DNA of 41,927 nucleotides from an uncultured Alphaproteobacteria bacterium (GTDB taxonomy: Bacteria > Pseudomonadota > Alphaproteobacteria > Bin95). A program made the position numbers and the translations under genes. The notes under the pieces were generated by a model. It saw nothing but the letters and a program-made list of their open reading frames with translations, was not told the origin of the DNA and made no database searches. Below, piece after piece: positions 1 to 10,618 of the stretch (its first letter is position 1; each line of letters starts with the position of its first letter). Location of the stretch: assembly GCA_938084065.1 (NCBI GenBank), contig CALKDI010000007.1, positions 1-41,927 on the forward strand, read 5' to 3'.

Positions 1-146
1 AAGATCCCGCTTTTGCCACTGTCGTCGGACTAGTGCTGTTCGCGCAACGCCAAACATCGGGCCCCAACCCGTTTGGCAATGGCAGCAGCCGGGAAAGGAC
101 CGGAATGTTCTCGCGTATGAGCGGTTGGCTTCGAGGTGATCGATGA
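1..146 (+). CDS. ftsA: FtsA, C-terminal end (partial)
   Basis: The reading frame beginning at base 3 is open from the window edge to a TGA at 144-146 and encodes the last 47 residues of a protein. It starts [15 protein letters not shown], matching the last folded part of the actin-like ATPase FtsA, and after a short Gly/Ser/Asn linker ends in [13 protein letters not shown], an amphipathic tail of the kind FtsA uses to bind the inner membrane. FtsA tethers FtsZ to the membrane at the division site. ftsZ begins 106 bp downstream on the same strand, the usual gene order. The 5' part of the gene lies outside the window. Confidence 0.9.
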   Translation, partial: DPAFATVVGLVLFAQRQTSGPNPFGNGSSRERTGMFSRMSGWLRGDR

Positions 147-252
147 TGGCAGCCCCTGCCCACCCCAAGCAATCGCGCACAACACCCGCCCGCAAAAGTC
201 CTATCCAAACGACAGCCAGCACCCACCATTTTTCAGCCCCGGAGACCACCCC

Positions 253-1875
253 ATGACCCTAGACCTCTCCTTGCCCGAACAGATCGACGATCTGAAGCCC
301 AATATCACTGTGATTGGCGTCGGAGGTGCCGGCGGCAATGCGGTCAACAACATGATCCGCAGTGGGCTAACCGGCGTCGAATTCATGGCGGCCAATACCG
401 ATAGTCAGGCGTTGCGCTTGAACCTGGCCGATCACAAGATCCAGCTGGGCCTGAACATCAGCCACGGTCTAGGTGCTGGCTCTCGTCCAGACATCGGCCG
501 CGCTGGCGCTGAAGAAGCGCTTGATGAGATCATGGCGCACCTCGAAGGCACGCATATGGTGTTCATCACCGCGGGCATGGGCGGCGGAACCGGAACCGGT
601 GCCGCTCCGGTGATCGCCCGTGCAGCGCGTGAGCACGGCATTTTAACCGTTGGCGTCGTGACCAAGCCCTTCCATTTTGAAGGCATGCACCGGATGCGCA
701 CGGCGGACGCCGGCATCGAAGAATTGTGGAGTTATGTCGACACTCTCATCGTCATCCCCAACCAAAACCTGTTCCGCATTGCCAACGAAAAGACAACGTT
801 TGCCGACGCCTTCCACGTCGCAGATGACGTGCTGCATTCCGGGGTGCGCGGTGTGACCGACCTGATGGTCAAGCCTGGCCTGATTAATCTGGATTTCGCC
901 GATATTCGCTCTGTTATGCGCGAAATGGGCCAAGCAATGATGGGCACAGGCGAGGCCTCTGGTGAGCGCCGGGCAGTTGAAGCAGCCGAAGCTGCCATCT
1001 CCAACCCACTGTTGGATGACGCATCGATGAAGGGCGCGCGCGGCGTGTTAATCAACATTACCGGCGGCGCCGATATGACCTTGTTTGAGGTTGACGAGGC
1101 CGCTAACCGCATTCGGGATGAAGTGGATCCGGAAGCCAATATTATCTTCGGCGCCACCTTCGATGAAAACGTAGAAGGTCTCATCCGCGTCAGCGTGGTC
1201 GCCACTGGCATCGAGAGCACCGGGATGGCGCTTGCTCCACGAGCGACGGCATCTTATGCGGCGCCGGAAACCAAACCAGTAGAAGTTGAAGCGCCACTAG
1301 CCCCCGCTGCCGAGACGGATGCTGCACCTGTCGAAACAACCGCTCCTATCGAGGCGGTTGTACAAGACGAACCGGCCAAGGACCTGGCCCAGCCATTGGA
1401 AGCGGCCCCACAGCCGCAAACTGATCCGTTGCCGCTAATGGCAGAAGCAGAGGCGAATGGGGCGGCAGAAGAGCCCGAAAAAGCACCTCGTTCCAGCCGT
1501 TGGTCGTTGTTTGGCAATGGCGAAAAATCAAAAGCAAAGCCTGCAAAGGCAGAGCCGTTTGTTGCAGCAAAACCTGCTCGCCCGCCGGAAGATGTAAGCG
1601 GCATGCCTCGCACCAACCTGGATAACCCAGTCCAGCAGCCCGAATCTTTGGACGAACCTGCAGCAAATAACGGTGGTGGATTCGCATCACTTTTCTCTCG
1701 CAAGCCCGCAGAAGCGCCAAAAATTCCACCGCAACGCCAGCCTATCGAGGACGAAAATGTCCTCGTATTGCCAAAGCAGCCTGTAGCCAAGCCTTCGCCT
1801 GCCCCGGCAGCGCCTCCCCAACAAAGCGAAGATGTGCTTGAAATACCAGCGTTTTTGCGACGCCAGGCACGCTAA
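253..1875 (+). CDS. ftsZ: Cell division GTPase FtsZ
   Basis: Tubulin-like GTPase that polymerises into the cytoplasmic Z ring. The ATG at 253 is preferred over an in-frame upstream start at 136, which overlaps ftsA, because the family N-terminus begins here ([10 protein letters not shown]) and GGAG lies just upstream. The 540-residue protein has the nucleotide-binding GGAGGNA near residue 24, the tubulin signature GGGTGTG at 110-116, and the T7-loop sequence NLDFADI near 215. A long Ala/Pro/Glu-rich linker of about 200 residues follows the globular part. The C-terminal peptide [12 protein letters not shown], which binds FtsA and other partners, is intact. The linker is typical of alphaproteobacterial FtsZ. 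Confidence 0.98.
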   Translation: MTLDLSLPEQIDDLKPNITVIGVGGAGGNAVNNMIRSGLTGVEFMAANTDSQALRLNLADHKIQLGLNISHGLGAGSRPDIGRAGAEEALDEIMAHLEGTHMVFITAGMGGGTGTGAAPVIARAAREHGILTVGVVTKPFHFEGMHRMRTADAGIEELWSYVDTLIVIPNQNLFRIANEKTTFADAFHVADDVLHSGVRGVTDLMVKPGLINLDFADIRSVMREMGQAMMGTGEASGERRAVEAAEAAISNPLLDDASMKGARGVLINITGGADMTLFEVDEAANRIRDEVDPEANIIFGATFDENVEGLIRVSVVATGIESTGMALAPRATASYAAPETKPVEVEAPLAPAAETDAAPVETTAPIEAVVQDEPAKDLAQPLEAAPQPQTDPLPLMAEAEANGAAEEPEKAPRSSRWSLFGNGEKSKAKPAKAEPFVAAKPARPPEDVSGMPRTNLDNPVQQPESLDEPAANNGGGFASLFSRKPAEAPKIPPQRQPIEDENVLVLPKQPVAKPSPAPAAPPQQSEDVLEIPAFLRRQAR

Positions 1876-1896
1876 CCAAAACTCGAGATTGGATGA

Positions 1897-1928
1897 GGCC
1901 ATCGGTGTTCTGCCGGTGGCCTTTTCTA
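1897..1928 (+). terminator. Rho-independent terminator after ftsZ
   Basis: GGCCATCGG (1897-1905) pairs with CCGGTGGCC (1913-1921) with one G-U pair and a 7-nt loop, followed by TTTTCTA. It lies 21 bp after the ftsZ stop codon and probably separates ftsZ from lpxC. Confidence 0.75.
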
Positions 1929-2212
1929 TTTGCAATTGATTGATTCAAATCATTCTTTTCCCGCAACAAACCGTAACAAACCGTGACTTGTCGGCTAACT
2001 GCTTAGATCGTAGAGCAAGACCTAGTAGGAATACGTCACGATACTCCGAAACAGGGTTTGCCGTTGGCAGTCTGGATTGGGCAGTAACCAAACGTGGTTG
2101 TGATGTAGGCCGACTACAGCGGCGTCTTCGGAAGCAGTTGTAGCCAACACAGGATGTTGCGGGATTACAAACCAATCCATGCAGCAAGGGCGCAGCCCCA
2201 AGGGCAAAGACC
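1929..2212 (+). promoter_or_regulatory. Intergenic region upstream of lpxC with a tandem 10-bp repeat
   Basis: This stretch holds no convincing gene. It contains a dyad TGATT-CA-AATCA at 1941-1952 and a perfect tandem repeat of AACAAACCGT at 1965-1974 and 1975-1984. Because a terminator closes ftsZ, an lpxC promoter must lie here, and the repeats are candidate regulator sites. No clear -35/-10 pair was found. Confidence 0.4.
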
Positions 2213-3220
2213 ATGGTAGACGGCCTGGCATTACAACAACGTACGTTTGTCGATAACGAAGCCTTTATCGCTTCGGACGACAGCATGCAGAGCTTTTACT
2301 CGCAAACCGCGCCAGCATTTATGCCTGGGCAGCAGACAACCTTGCGTCAACAGGTTCGATGCTCTGGCATAGGTCTCCATTGTGGCCAATTGGTTAATTT
2401 GACTTTGAAACCGGCCCAGCCCAACACCGGACTTCGCTTCATGCGGACCGATTTGGACGAAGCCAGCGCTTGGATTGATGGGACCTGGGATAGTGTCAGC
2501 GAAACAACGCTGTGCACAACGATCAGCAATAGCGCCGGTGCTCACGTCGCGACGATTGAGCATTTGATGGCGGCATTGGCTGCCATGGGTGTCGACAACG
2601 TAATCATCGAACTGGACGCGCCGGAACCACCGGCCATGGATGGCAGCGCGGAACCGTTCATGTTCCTGATCGAGTGCGCTGGTGTGGTTTCTCTGCCAGC
2701 CCGGCGTGCGCTGTTGCGAATACTCAAACCTGTTCGGGTGACCGAAGGGGAGAAATTCGCGGCCCTGATCCCCGACAATGGCTGCAGCATGGATGTCGCT
2801 ATCGATTTTGAAAGTCCAGTCATCGGGCAACAGCGGATAGCGGTGAACCTGTCAGGAATTCGGTTCAAATCCGAACTTTCGCGAGCACGCACCTTTGGCT
2901 TTGCACACGAGGTCGCCTATTTGCAGAGCAAAGGATTGGCACGGGGCGGATCTTTGGATAACGCAGTGGTGATTCAGGACGACGCGGTCATCAATCCAGG
3001 CGGTTTGCGGTATGCTGATGAGTTCGTCCGCCACAAAGCGCTGGATGCCGTTGGCGACCTCTTCATAGCCGGCGGCCCGTTCTGGGGTCGCTATGTCGGC
3101 AACCAGGCTGGCCACAAGCTGAACAACCTGTTGGTGCGCGCCGTTATGGACGACCCGAGTGCCTATGAATGGACGACGGCTAACCTCACCACATTGCTAG
3201 CACCAAAGCTGGCAACCTAA
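2213..3220 (+). CDS. lpxC: UDP-3-O-acyl-N-acetylglucosamine deacetylase LpxC
   Basis: Zinc-dependent cytoplasmic deacetylase that catalyses the committed step of lipid A synthesis. Recognisable elements are GIGLHCGQLVNLTL at the start of domain I, the zinc-ligand region TIEHLMAALAAMGVDN, ELDAPEPPAMDGSAEPF, and the C-terminal VRHKALDAVGDLFIAG. The start is uncertain. ATG 2213 has an AAGGG eight bases upstream and gives 335 residues. The in-frame ATGs at 2285 and 2321 give about 311 and 299 residues, closer to the usual family length of about 305, but have weaker ribosome binding sites. The gene is separated from ftsZ by a terminator and 337 bp. Confidence 0.95.
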   Translation: MVDGLALQQRTFVDNEAFIASDDSMQSFYSQTAPAFMPGQQTTLRQQVRCSGIGLHCGQLVNLTLKPAQPNTGLRFMRTDLDEASAWIDGTWDSVSETTLCTTISNSAGAHVATIEHLMAALAAMGVDNVIIELDAPEPPAMDGSAEPFMFLIECAGVVSLPARRALLRILKPVRVTEGEKFAALIPDNGCSMDVAIDFESPVIGQQRIAVNLSGIRFKSELSRARTFGFAHEVAYLQSKGLARGGSLDNAVVIQDDAVINPGGLRYADEFVRHKALDAVGDLFIAGGPFWGRYVGNQAGHKLNNLLVRAVMDDPSAYEWTTANLTTLLAPKLAT

Positions 3221-3226
3221 TAGCGC

Positions 3227-3278
3227 TATAATACGGGGCAGAGGTCTGCTGGGTCGTTGCTCAACCGGACGAATCCGG
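3227..3278 (+). promoter_or_regulatory. Possible bamD promoter -10 and small stem-loop
   Basis: A consensus TATAAT is at 3227-3232, just after the lpxC stop, but the hexamer 17 bp upstream is a poor -35. A 5-bp stem CCGGA/TCCGG with a CGAA tetraloop lies at 3265-3278 in what would be the bamD leader. This is a weak candidate. Confidence 0.3.
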
Positions 3279-3330
3279 GCTACATAAGCGACGCGACGCT
3301 TGCTCCGCAGCTTAGGACTTTGAAAAAATC

Positions 3331-4878
3331 GTGTCCCACTGGCACTCTATAATCAGCGCCTCACGCGGCTGGTTGCGCATAGCGGCCGCCCTTGCCGTTG
3401 TGGCAACGCTTGCAACCGGATGCAGCAATACCGACAAACCGAAGTACGAAGAAAAGCCTGTTACAGACCTCTATAACAATGGCTTAGATTTTTTAGCTGA
3501 CGGAAACTATTTTAAAGCAGCTCGCGAGTTCGAAGAAGTCGAACGGCAGCACCCATTTTCAATTTGGGCACCTCGCGCTCAGATCATGGGTGCCTTTGCG
3601 CACTTTGAAGGCGACAAGTATGATGATGCCGTCATCAGTATCGACCGCTTTATTCAGCTACATCCCAACCATGTCGATGCGCCCTACGCCTATTACCTGA
3701 AATCGCTGGCGTATTATGAGCAAATCGTCGACGTAGATCGTGATCAGGCGACGACCGAAAAAGCGCTGCGCGCTCTGGATGAAGTGGTCCGTCGTTTTCC
3801 GGCTTCGGTTTATGCCCGTGACGCGCAGCTAAAGCGCGACCTGGCGTTCGACCACTTGGCCGGGAAGGATATGAGCATCGGTCGCTACTATCTGCGTAGT
3901 GGAAAGGCTGTGGCGGCTATCAACCGTTTCCGCCGGGTGCTGCGCCAGTATCAGACAACCAGTCACACTCCAGAGGCTCTGCATCGGTTGGTTGAGGCTT
4001 ATTCGGCTTTGGGCTTGGAAGACGAAGCGAAACGCACAGGTGCCGTGCTGGGGCACAATTTCCCTGGATCAACTTGGTATGCGGATAGTTATTACCTGCT
4101 GACCGGCGAACGTGTGGACGTTAAACCATCCTTCAGCCCCAGCGATTGGATTGATGATTCCTGGGATTACTTGTTCGTTCCAAAACACGCGATCGGCGTT
4201 GTCGATCTGGATGCTGAACCGAGCCGCAAGGACGACTTAACCACGCCGGTAACCGATACTGGGCCGACTGTTGCATCCTTGGGTGAGTTCAAGCCGGTTC
4301 CGAAAGACGGCGACAAAGCAAAAGCAGCACTAGCCGCCGCCCCATCGGCTGGAACTCCAGATTCGGCAGCCGCGACCGCGAGTGCCGCAAGTTCGGCCTC
4401 GCCGACTTTGCCGGAACCCGGTTCAGCAAAGGTGGTTGAGCAACCAACAGCAGTGGCGACGTCTAATAACACCGCCCTGAATGCTCAACTGACCTCCGCC
4501 GAAGGTCAGCAGTCTAGCGCTGCGGCGTCGGCTGTTGGTTGGCAGAAAGCCGCCGATGCTGCGACCGATCCAGCCACCCGCGAACGTGCATCGAAAAATG
4601 TGGAGATAGCCAACAGCGCCAGCACCTATTGGCAGGCCAGGGCGGACCTGTTGCGGTTGGCGGTCAATGATCCGACCAACGTCACAGCCAAACGTAGCCA
4701 GGAAGAACAGGTCGCCAAAACAGCTTTAACCTATTGGCGAACCATCGAAAAACACGGCGAATCCGAGACCGAGCGATCGGTTGCAGCAGCCAATGCTGCT
4801 GAGGCTGAGAAAGCGCTGGCTTACTGGAAAAGCCAGGGCCGAGGCTGGCTTGGCCGACTATTTCGCGGAAATCGGTAA
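3331..4878 (+). CDS. bamD: Outer-membrane assembly lipoprotein BamD with long C-terminal extension
   Basis: BamD is the essential lipoprotein of the BAM complex, which folds beta-barrel proteins into the outer membrane. The GTG start precedes a signal peptide with lipobox ATGC, giving lipidated Cys31. Residues 40-260 form the TPR-like domain (LYNNGLDFLADGNYFKAARE, PYAYYLKSLAYYEQI, KRDLAFDHLAGKDMSIGRYY). BamD proteins are usually 240-300 residues; this one has 515. From about residue 295 a low-complexity Ala/Pro/Thr segment is followed by a helical part with repeated aromatic pairs (TYWQARADL, TYWRTIEKH, AYWKSQGRG) and a basic amphipathic end, GWLGRLFRGNR. The extension is in frame with no break, and its function is unknown. 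It follows lpxC and precedes recN by 16 bp. Confidence 0.93.
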   Translation: MSHWHSIISASRGWLRIAAALAVVATLATGCSNTDKPKYEEKPVTDLYNNGLDFLADGNYFKAAREFEEVERQHPFSIWAPRAQIMGAFAHFEGDKYDDAVISIDRFIQLHPNHVDAPYAYYLKSLAYYEQIVDVDRDQATTEKALRALDEVVRRFPASVYARDAQLKRDLAFDHLAGKDMSIGRYYLRSGKAVAAINRFRRVLRQYQTTSHTPEALHRLVEAYSALGLEDEAKRTGAVLGHNFPGSTWYADSYYLLTGERVDVKPSFSPSDWIDDSWDYLFVPKHAIGVVDLDAEPSRKDDLTTPVTDTGPTVASLGEFKPVPKDGDKAKAALAAAPSAGTPDSAAATASAASSASPTLPEPGSAKVVEQPTAVATSNNTALNAQLTSAEGQQSSAAASAVGWQKAADAATDPATRERASKNVEIANSASTYWQARADLLRLAVNDPTNVTAKRSQEEQVAKTALTYWRTIEKHGESETERSVAAANAAEAEKALAYWKSQGRGWLGRLFRGNR

Positions 4879-4894
4879 GAGGTAGAATGAGGCC

Positions 4895-6592
4895 ATGCTA
4901 CGCCAGCTGGCCATTAAACGCGTTGCTCTGATCGACGATCTCACGCTGGAATTTACCGGCGGGCTGGGCGTATTGACCGGAGAAACCGGCGCAGGCAAAT
5001 CCATCCTGTTGGATTCGCTAGGACTTGTGCTCGGTGCGCGAGCTGACGCGGGGTTGGTCCAGGCTGGTGCTGACCGAGCCACGGTCAGCGCTGTTTTTTC
5101 AGAAGATGCCGTTGCTATCGCTTTGCCCTACCTGGAAGACGCAGGGCTGGAGCTGGAGCCTGGGGAAGATCGGCTGATCTTGCGTCGGGTCCTCTCTGCC
5201 GAGGGCCGAAGCCGAGCCTATATCAACGATCAGCCAATTTCCGCAGGCCTTCTGCGCCAAATCGGGTCGCGGTTGGTGGAGGTGCAGGGCCAGTTCGACT
5301 CCGGCGGCCTGACAGACCCTGCAGGCCATCGCGATCTACTGGATGCGTTCGGCGGACTGGCCAAGCAACGCGGGTCTGCGGCTGAGGCTTATCGGACCTG
5401 GCAAGACCTGGACAAATCGCTCAAGGCACAACAGGAGGCGCTAACCAGCTCACTAGGCGATGCAGATTGGCTACGCCATGCCCTGAGCGAGTTAGAGGAT
5501 GCCGGTCCGGAGGCTGACGAGGCCAGCAAACTGGCGGAGGAACGCCGCTTTCTGCAAGCTCAGGAGCGTATTCTGGAGGCTATCAAAGGCGCGCAGAATG
5601 CCGTCGCCGGTAAGAACGACGTGGCCGGCGCTCTCCGCACCGGCATGCGCACGCTGGAGCGGTCGGCAGACAAAGTCGGTGAGCGGTTCCAGCCTGCCAT
5701 CCTAGCGCTGGAGCGTGCTGCGATCGAGTTCGACGAGGCGTTAACAGCGCTGGATGAGCTGGCGCGGGACGTTGACCTAGATGGCTCACGACTAGATTTT
5801 GTCGAGACCCGCCTGTTCGCCCTGCGCGACCTCGCCCGCAAGCATCGCTGCGAGCCCGATCAACTGGCCGCTGTTCAAGAAAAGCTGGCAGAGAACCTGG
5901 AAGCACTCGAACGCGCTGATCAAGCATTGGAAGAAACGCACCAGGCGGTGGCGGAAGCGCGAGTGGCTTTCGAGACTGAAGCAGCGGCCCTTTCTAGCGC
6001 ACGCACCGAGGCCGGGGTCCGGTTGGATAAGGCTGTGGCCGGAGAGCTGGCGCCGCTGCGCTTGGAAAAAGCGGAATTCCGCACCGATATCGAAGAACTA
6101 CCCCCAGACCAATGGGGTGCCACTGGAGCAGACCGCGCGCGGTTCTCGGTGCGCACCAATCCCGGCATGCCCTATGGCCCGATTGAGCGCATAGCCAGTG
6201 GCGGCGAGCGAGCGCGGTTCCTGCTGGCATTGAAGGTGGTGCTGGCCGCGGCAGACCCTGTCGGCACGCTGGTGTTTGACGAGGTCGACGCCGGCATCGG
6301 CGGCGCGACGGCAGCAGCAGTCGGTGAGCGACTGGCACGCCTGGGTGATGACGTGCAGGTGCTGGTCGTGACCCACTCACCGCAAGTCGCGGCCCGCGGT
6401 GTCAAGCACATGCATGTGCGCAAGGCTGACGTTGATGGGCACACGCGGACCAATGTCTCAATCCTGGCCGATACCGAACGGCTGGAAGAAATTGCCCGCA
6501 TGCTGGCCGGCGAGATCGTGACCGAGGAGGCGCGGGCGGCAGCGGTTCAATTACTGTTGCCCGGTGGGGGAAGCGGCAAGACCGCGGCCTGA
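4895..6592 (+). CDS. recN: DNA repair ATPase RecN
   Basis: SMC-like ATPase acting in recombinational repair of double-strand breaks. The N-terminal Walker A is GETGAGKS at residues 29-36, the central part is a long charged coiled coil with a bend, and the C-terminal half-domain carries the ABC signature ASGGERARFLLALKVVLA and Walker B LVFDEVDAGIGG, followed by VLVVTHSPQVAARG. The length of 565 is normal. It starts 16 bp after bamD with a GAGG-like site upstream and is probably co-transcribed with it, an order common in alphaproteobacteria. Confidence 0.97.
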   Translation: MLRQLAIKRVALIDDLTLEFTGGLGVLTGETGAGKSILLDSLGLVLGARADAGLVQAGADRATVSAVFSEDAVAIALPYLEDAGLELEPGEDRLILRRVLSAEGRSRAYINDQPISAGLLRQIGSRLVEVQGQFDSGGLTDPAGHRDLLDAFGGLAKQRGSAAEAYRTWQDLDKSLKAQQEALTSSLGDADWLRHALSELEDAGPEADEASKLAEERRFLQAQERILEAIKGAQNAVAGKNDVAGALRTGMRTLERSADKVGERFQPAILALERAAIEFDEALTALDELARDVDLDGSRLDFVETRLFALRDLARKHRCEPDQLAAVQEKLAENLEALERADQALEETHQAVAEARVAFETEAAALSSARTEAGVRLDKAVAGELAPLRLEKAEFRTDIEELPPDQWGATGADRARFSVRTNPGMPYGPIERIASGGERARFLLALKVVLAAADPVGTLVFDEVDAGIGGATAAAVGERLARLGDDVQVLVVTHSPQVAARGVKHMHVRKADVDGHTRTNVSILADTERLEEIARMLAGEIVTEEARAAAVQLLLPGGGSGKTAA

Positions 6593-6657
6593 CACCGGGC
6601 TTGCGCCGTTCCAGTAAGCGCGCGAGACTGGGCATCTACTAGCCAAGGAGAAAAACC

Positions 6658-7206
6658 ATGGTCGACCTCGACAAATTCGTTGCCGATTGCCGCGAGGCGC
6701 TGAAGACCCGTGACCCCGCCAGTGTGGTGGAAAAATTGGTTCAGGACGTCATTGCCGACCCAGCCGCGCTGGATGCCGCGTTTGCCGCCCGGATCACCGG
6801 CACGTCGCTGCAGGATCGGATGATCTGCAATGATGAAGAGCTAACCGTGGCCCAAATTGCCGCCCCGCCGGGCCTGCGCTCGCCAGTTCACAATCACTGC
6901 ATGTGGGCGGTGATCGGCGTTTATGATGGCCAGGAGCACAATCGTTTCTTCAGCGATGCCGGTGGCGAGCCGGAGCAGATTGGCGAGCAATTGCTCAAGG
7001 TCGGCGATATCTGCCGCCTAACTGCGGATACGATCCACGCCATCCACAATCCGCTGCCGACCCGCTCTGCCGCGATCCACGTCTATGGCGGCAATCTGGT
7101 GACTCGTGAGGGCCGCAGTGTCTGGAATCCGCACTCGAACGAGCGTGAGGATTACGAGATCAACCAGCTGTCGCGCTACACGAAAGAGCTCAGCGAACTG
7201 GCTTGA
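6658..7206 (+). CDS. Cupin, cysteine-dioxygenase-like predicted metalloenzyme
   Basis: A 182-residue protein with a double-stranded beta-helix pattern: PVHNHCMWAVIGVYDGQEHNRF around 77-98, then TIHAIHNP near 125-132 and AIHVYGG near 139-145. His78, His80 and a later histidine (127, 130 or 141) could form the three-His iron site seen in cysteine and other thiol dioxygenases. The family is the predicted metal-dependent double-stranded beta-helix group, and the substrate cannot be told from sequence. A strong AAGGAG lies before the ATG. It sits between recN and ligA but has no obvious functional link to DNA repair. Sulfur-containing small molecules are possible substrates, by inference only. Confidence 0.75.
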   Translation: MVDLDKFVADCREALKTRDPASVVEKLVQDVIADPAALDAAFAARITGTSLQDRMICNDEELTVAQIAAPPGLRSPVHNHCMWAVIGVYDGQEHNRFFSDAGGEPEQIGEQLLKVGDICRLTADTIHAIHNPLPTRSAAIHVYGGNLVTREGRSVWNPHSNEREDYEINQLSRYTKELSELA

Positions 7207-9339
<2,133 letters not shown>

Positions 9340-9344
9340 ACAGC

Positions 9345-10298
9345 ATGAGCGACCACCCTGTCGACCTGGCGATGATCCAAGCGGCTGCGCGCCGGATCGA
9401 AGGCAAGGTCCGCGAGACGCCGATGCTGGACCCTGCGCCAATGCGCGGGCCCGTGTTGGATGCCGGCCGGCTGTTGCTAAAGCTGGAATGCCTGCAGGTG
9501 ACCGGCAGCTTTAAAGCGCGCGGTGCCAGTAACAAACTTTCAACTCTGGACGCGGAGGCCAGGCAGCGCGGGCTGGTGACGGCGTCCGGCGGCAATCATG
9601 GTCTAGCTGTCGCCTATGCGGCGGCCAGTGCTGGCGTGCCTGCGGCGATATTCGTGCCAGAGAGCACGCCCGCGGCTAAGGTCAAAAAATTGCGCCAATG
9701 GGGGGCAGATGTCACCGTCCATGGCAAGGTTTGGGACGAGGCACAGGAGGCAGCTCTGGCGAAGCAACAGGCTTCTGGCCAGACTTACGTCCACCCCTTC
9801 GCCGACCCGGAGGTGATTGCCGGCCAAGGCACGCTAGCGGTTGAGATCCTGCGGCAGGTGCCACATGCGGATACTCTAGTGGTGGCCATTGGTGGCGGTG
9901 GCTTGATCGCTGGCGTTGCGACAGCTGCCAAGGCCATCCGGCCCGGCATCAAGATCATTGGCGTGGAGCCGACCGGCGCGCCAACGCTCTATGAAAGTAT
10001 GCGGGCCGGCGAATTGGTAACACTGGACGAGATCACAACCGTTTCAGGCTCTCTCGCCCCCCGCCGCTCCATGCCGATCAACCTGGAACTGATTGCCGCC
10101 CACGTCGACCGTATGGTGCTGGTGTCAGACGAGGAAATGCGCCAGGCCGCAGAATGGCTGTGGTTTGAAACCGGCGTAGCAGCTGAGCTAGCCGGTGCCG
10201 CGTCTCTAGCTGCCCTGATGACGGGCCGTCACCAGCCAGAGCCAGACGAAACCGTCGTGGCTATTATCTGCGGCGCAGGGGCAGACGGGCTGAGTTAA
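9345..10298 (+). CDS. PLP-dependent threonine/serine dehydratase
   Basis: Fold-type II PLP enzyme. The PLP lysine is K57 in the motif TGSFKARG, a substrate/asparagine loop SGGNHGLAVA is at about 81-90, and the phosphate-binding glycine loop GGGG is at 183-186. At 317 residues it is the short catabolic or serine-racemase-like form, without the C-terminal ACT-like regulatory domain of biosynthetic IlvA. It would deaminate threonine or serine to 2-oxo acids, or racemise serine. The start at 9345 is supported by AGGAGG at 9329-9334, which overlaps the end of ligA. A hydroxyaspartate dehydratase is an alternative within the same family. Confidence 0.85.
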   Translation: MSDHPVDLAMIQAAARRIEGKVRETPMLDPAPMRGPVLDAGRLLLKLECLQVTGSFKARGASNKLSTLDAEARQRGLVTASGGNHGLAVAYAAASAGVPAAIFVPESTPAAKVKKLRQWGADVTVHGKVWDEAQEAALAKQQASGQTYVHPFADPEVIAGQGTLAVEILRQVPHADTLVVAIGGGGLIAGVATAAKAIRPGIKIIGVEPTGAPTLYESMRAGELVTLDEITTVSGSLAPRRSMPINLELIAAHVDRMVLVSDEEMRQAAEWLWFETGVAAELAGAASLAALMTGRHQPEPDETVVAIICGAGADGLS

Positions 10299-10300
10299 AA

Positions 10301-10326
10301 CCCGGCAGGCCGTAAAAACAGCCGGG
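10301..10326. terminator. Candidate shared terminator between convergent genes
   Basis: CCCGGC (10301-10306) and GCCGGG (10321-10326) flank a 14-nt A-rich loop in the 29-bp gap between the dehydratase and minE stops. There is no clear T run on either side. Confidence 0.4.
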
Positions 10327-10327
10327 C

Positions 10328-10618
10328 CTATAGCGCAACCCGCGTCCCGCGGCTTTCCTCTGCTGATGGCATCGGCAATTCGATCTCGATCTCGAGGGTC
10401 GAGACATCATCGCCACGGTCCAACTTCACCACTGCCTTGTTCTGATCAACCGAGACGTAGCGGGCAATCACTTCCAGCAGCTCTTTTTGCAGACGGGGCA
10501 GGAAATCATCGCCATCCCGGCTGATACGCTCATGCGCCAGCACGATTTGTAGACGGTCGCGGGCCGCTGCTGCAGATGCAGCGGGACGTTTGGCGCGAAA
10601 GAAATTCAGCAGGCTCAT
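10328..10618 (-). CDS. minE: Cell division topological specificity factor MinE
   Basis: A 96-residue MinE that displaces MinC from MinD, stimulates the MinD ATPase and drives pole-to-pole oscillation. It has an amphipathic membrane-binding N-terminus (MSLLNFFR), the MinD-contact helix region DRLQIVLAHERISR, and the dimerisation part beginning LQKELLEVIARYV. Its ATG overlaps the minD TGA as ATGA, so the two are translationally coupled and it is the last gene of minCDE. Confidence 0.97.
   Translation of the reverse strand: MSLLNFFRAKRPAASAAAARDRLQIVLAHERISRDGDDFLPRLQKELLEVIARYVSVDQNKAVVKLDRGDDVSTLEIEIELPMPSAEESRGTRVAL

Noticed and set aside
136-252. 39-residue N-terminal extension of FtsZ
   Set aside because: Overlaps the end of ftsA and has no FtsZ resemblance; the family start and a GGAG site are at 253.
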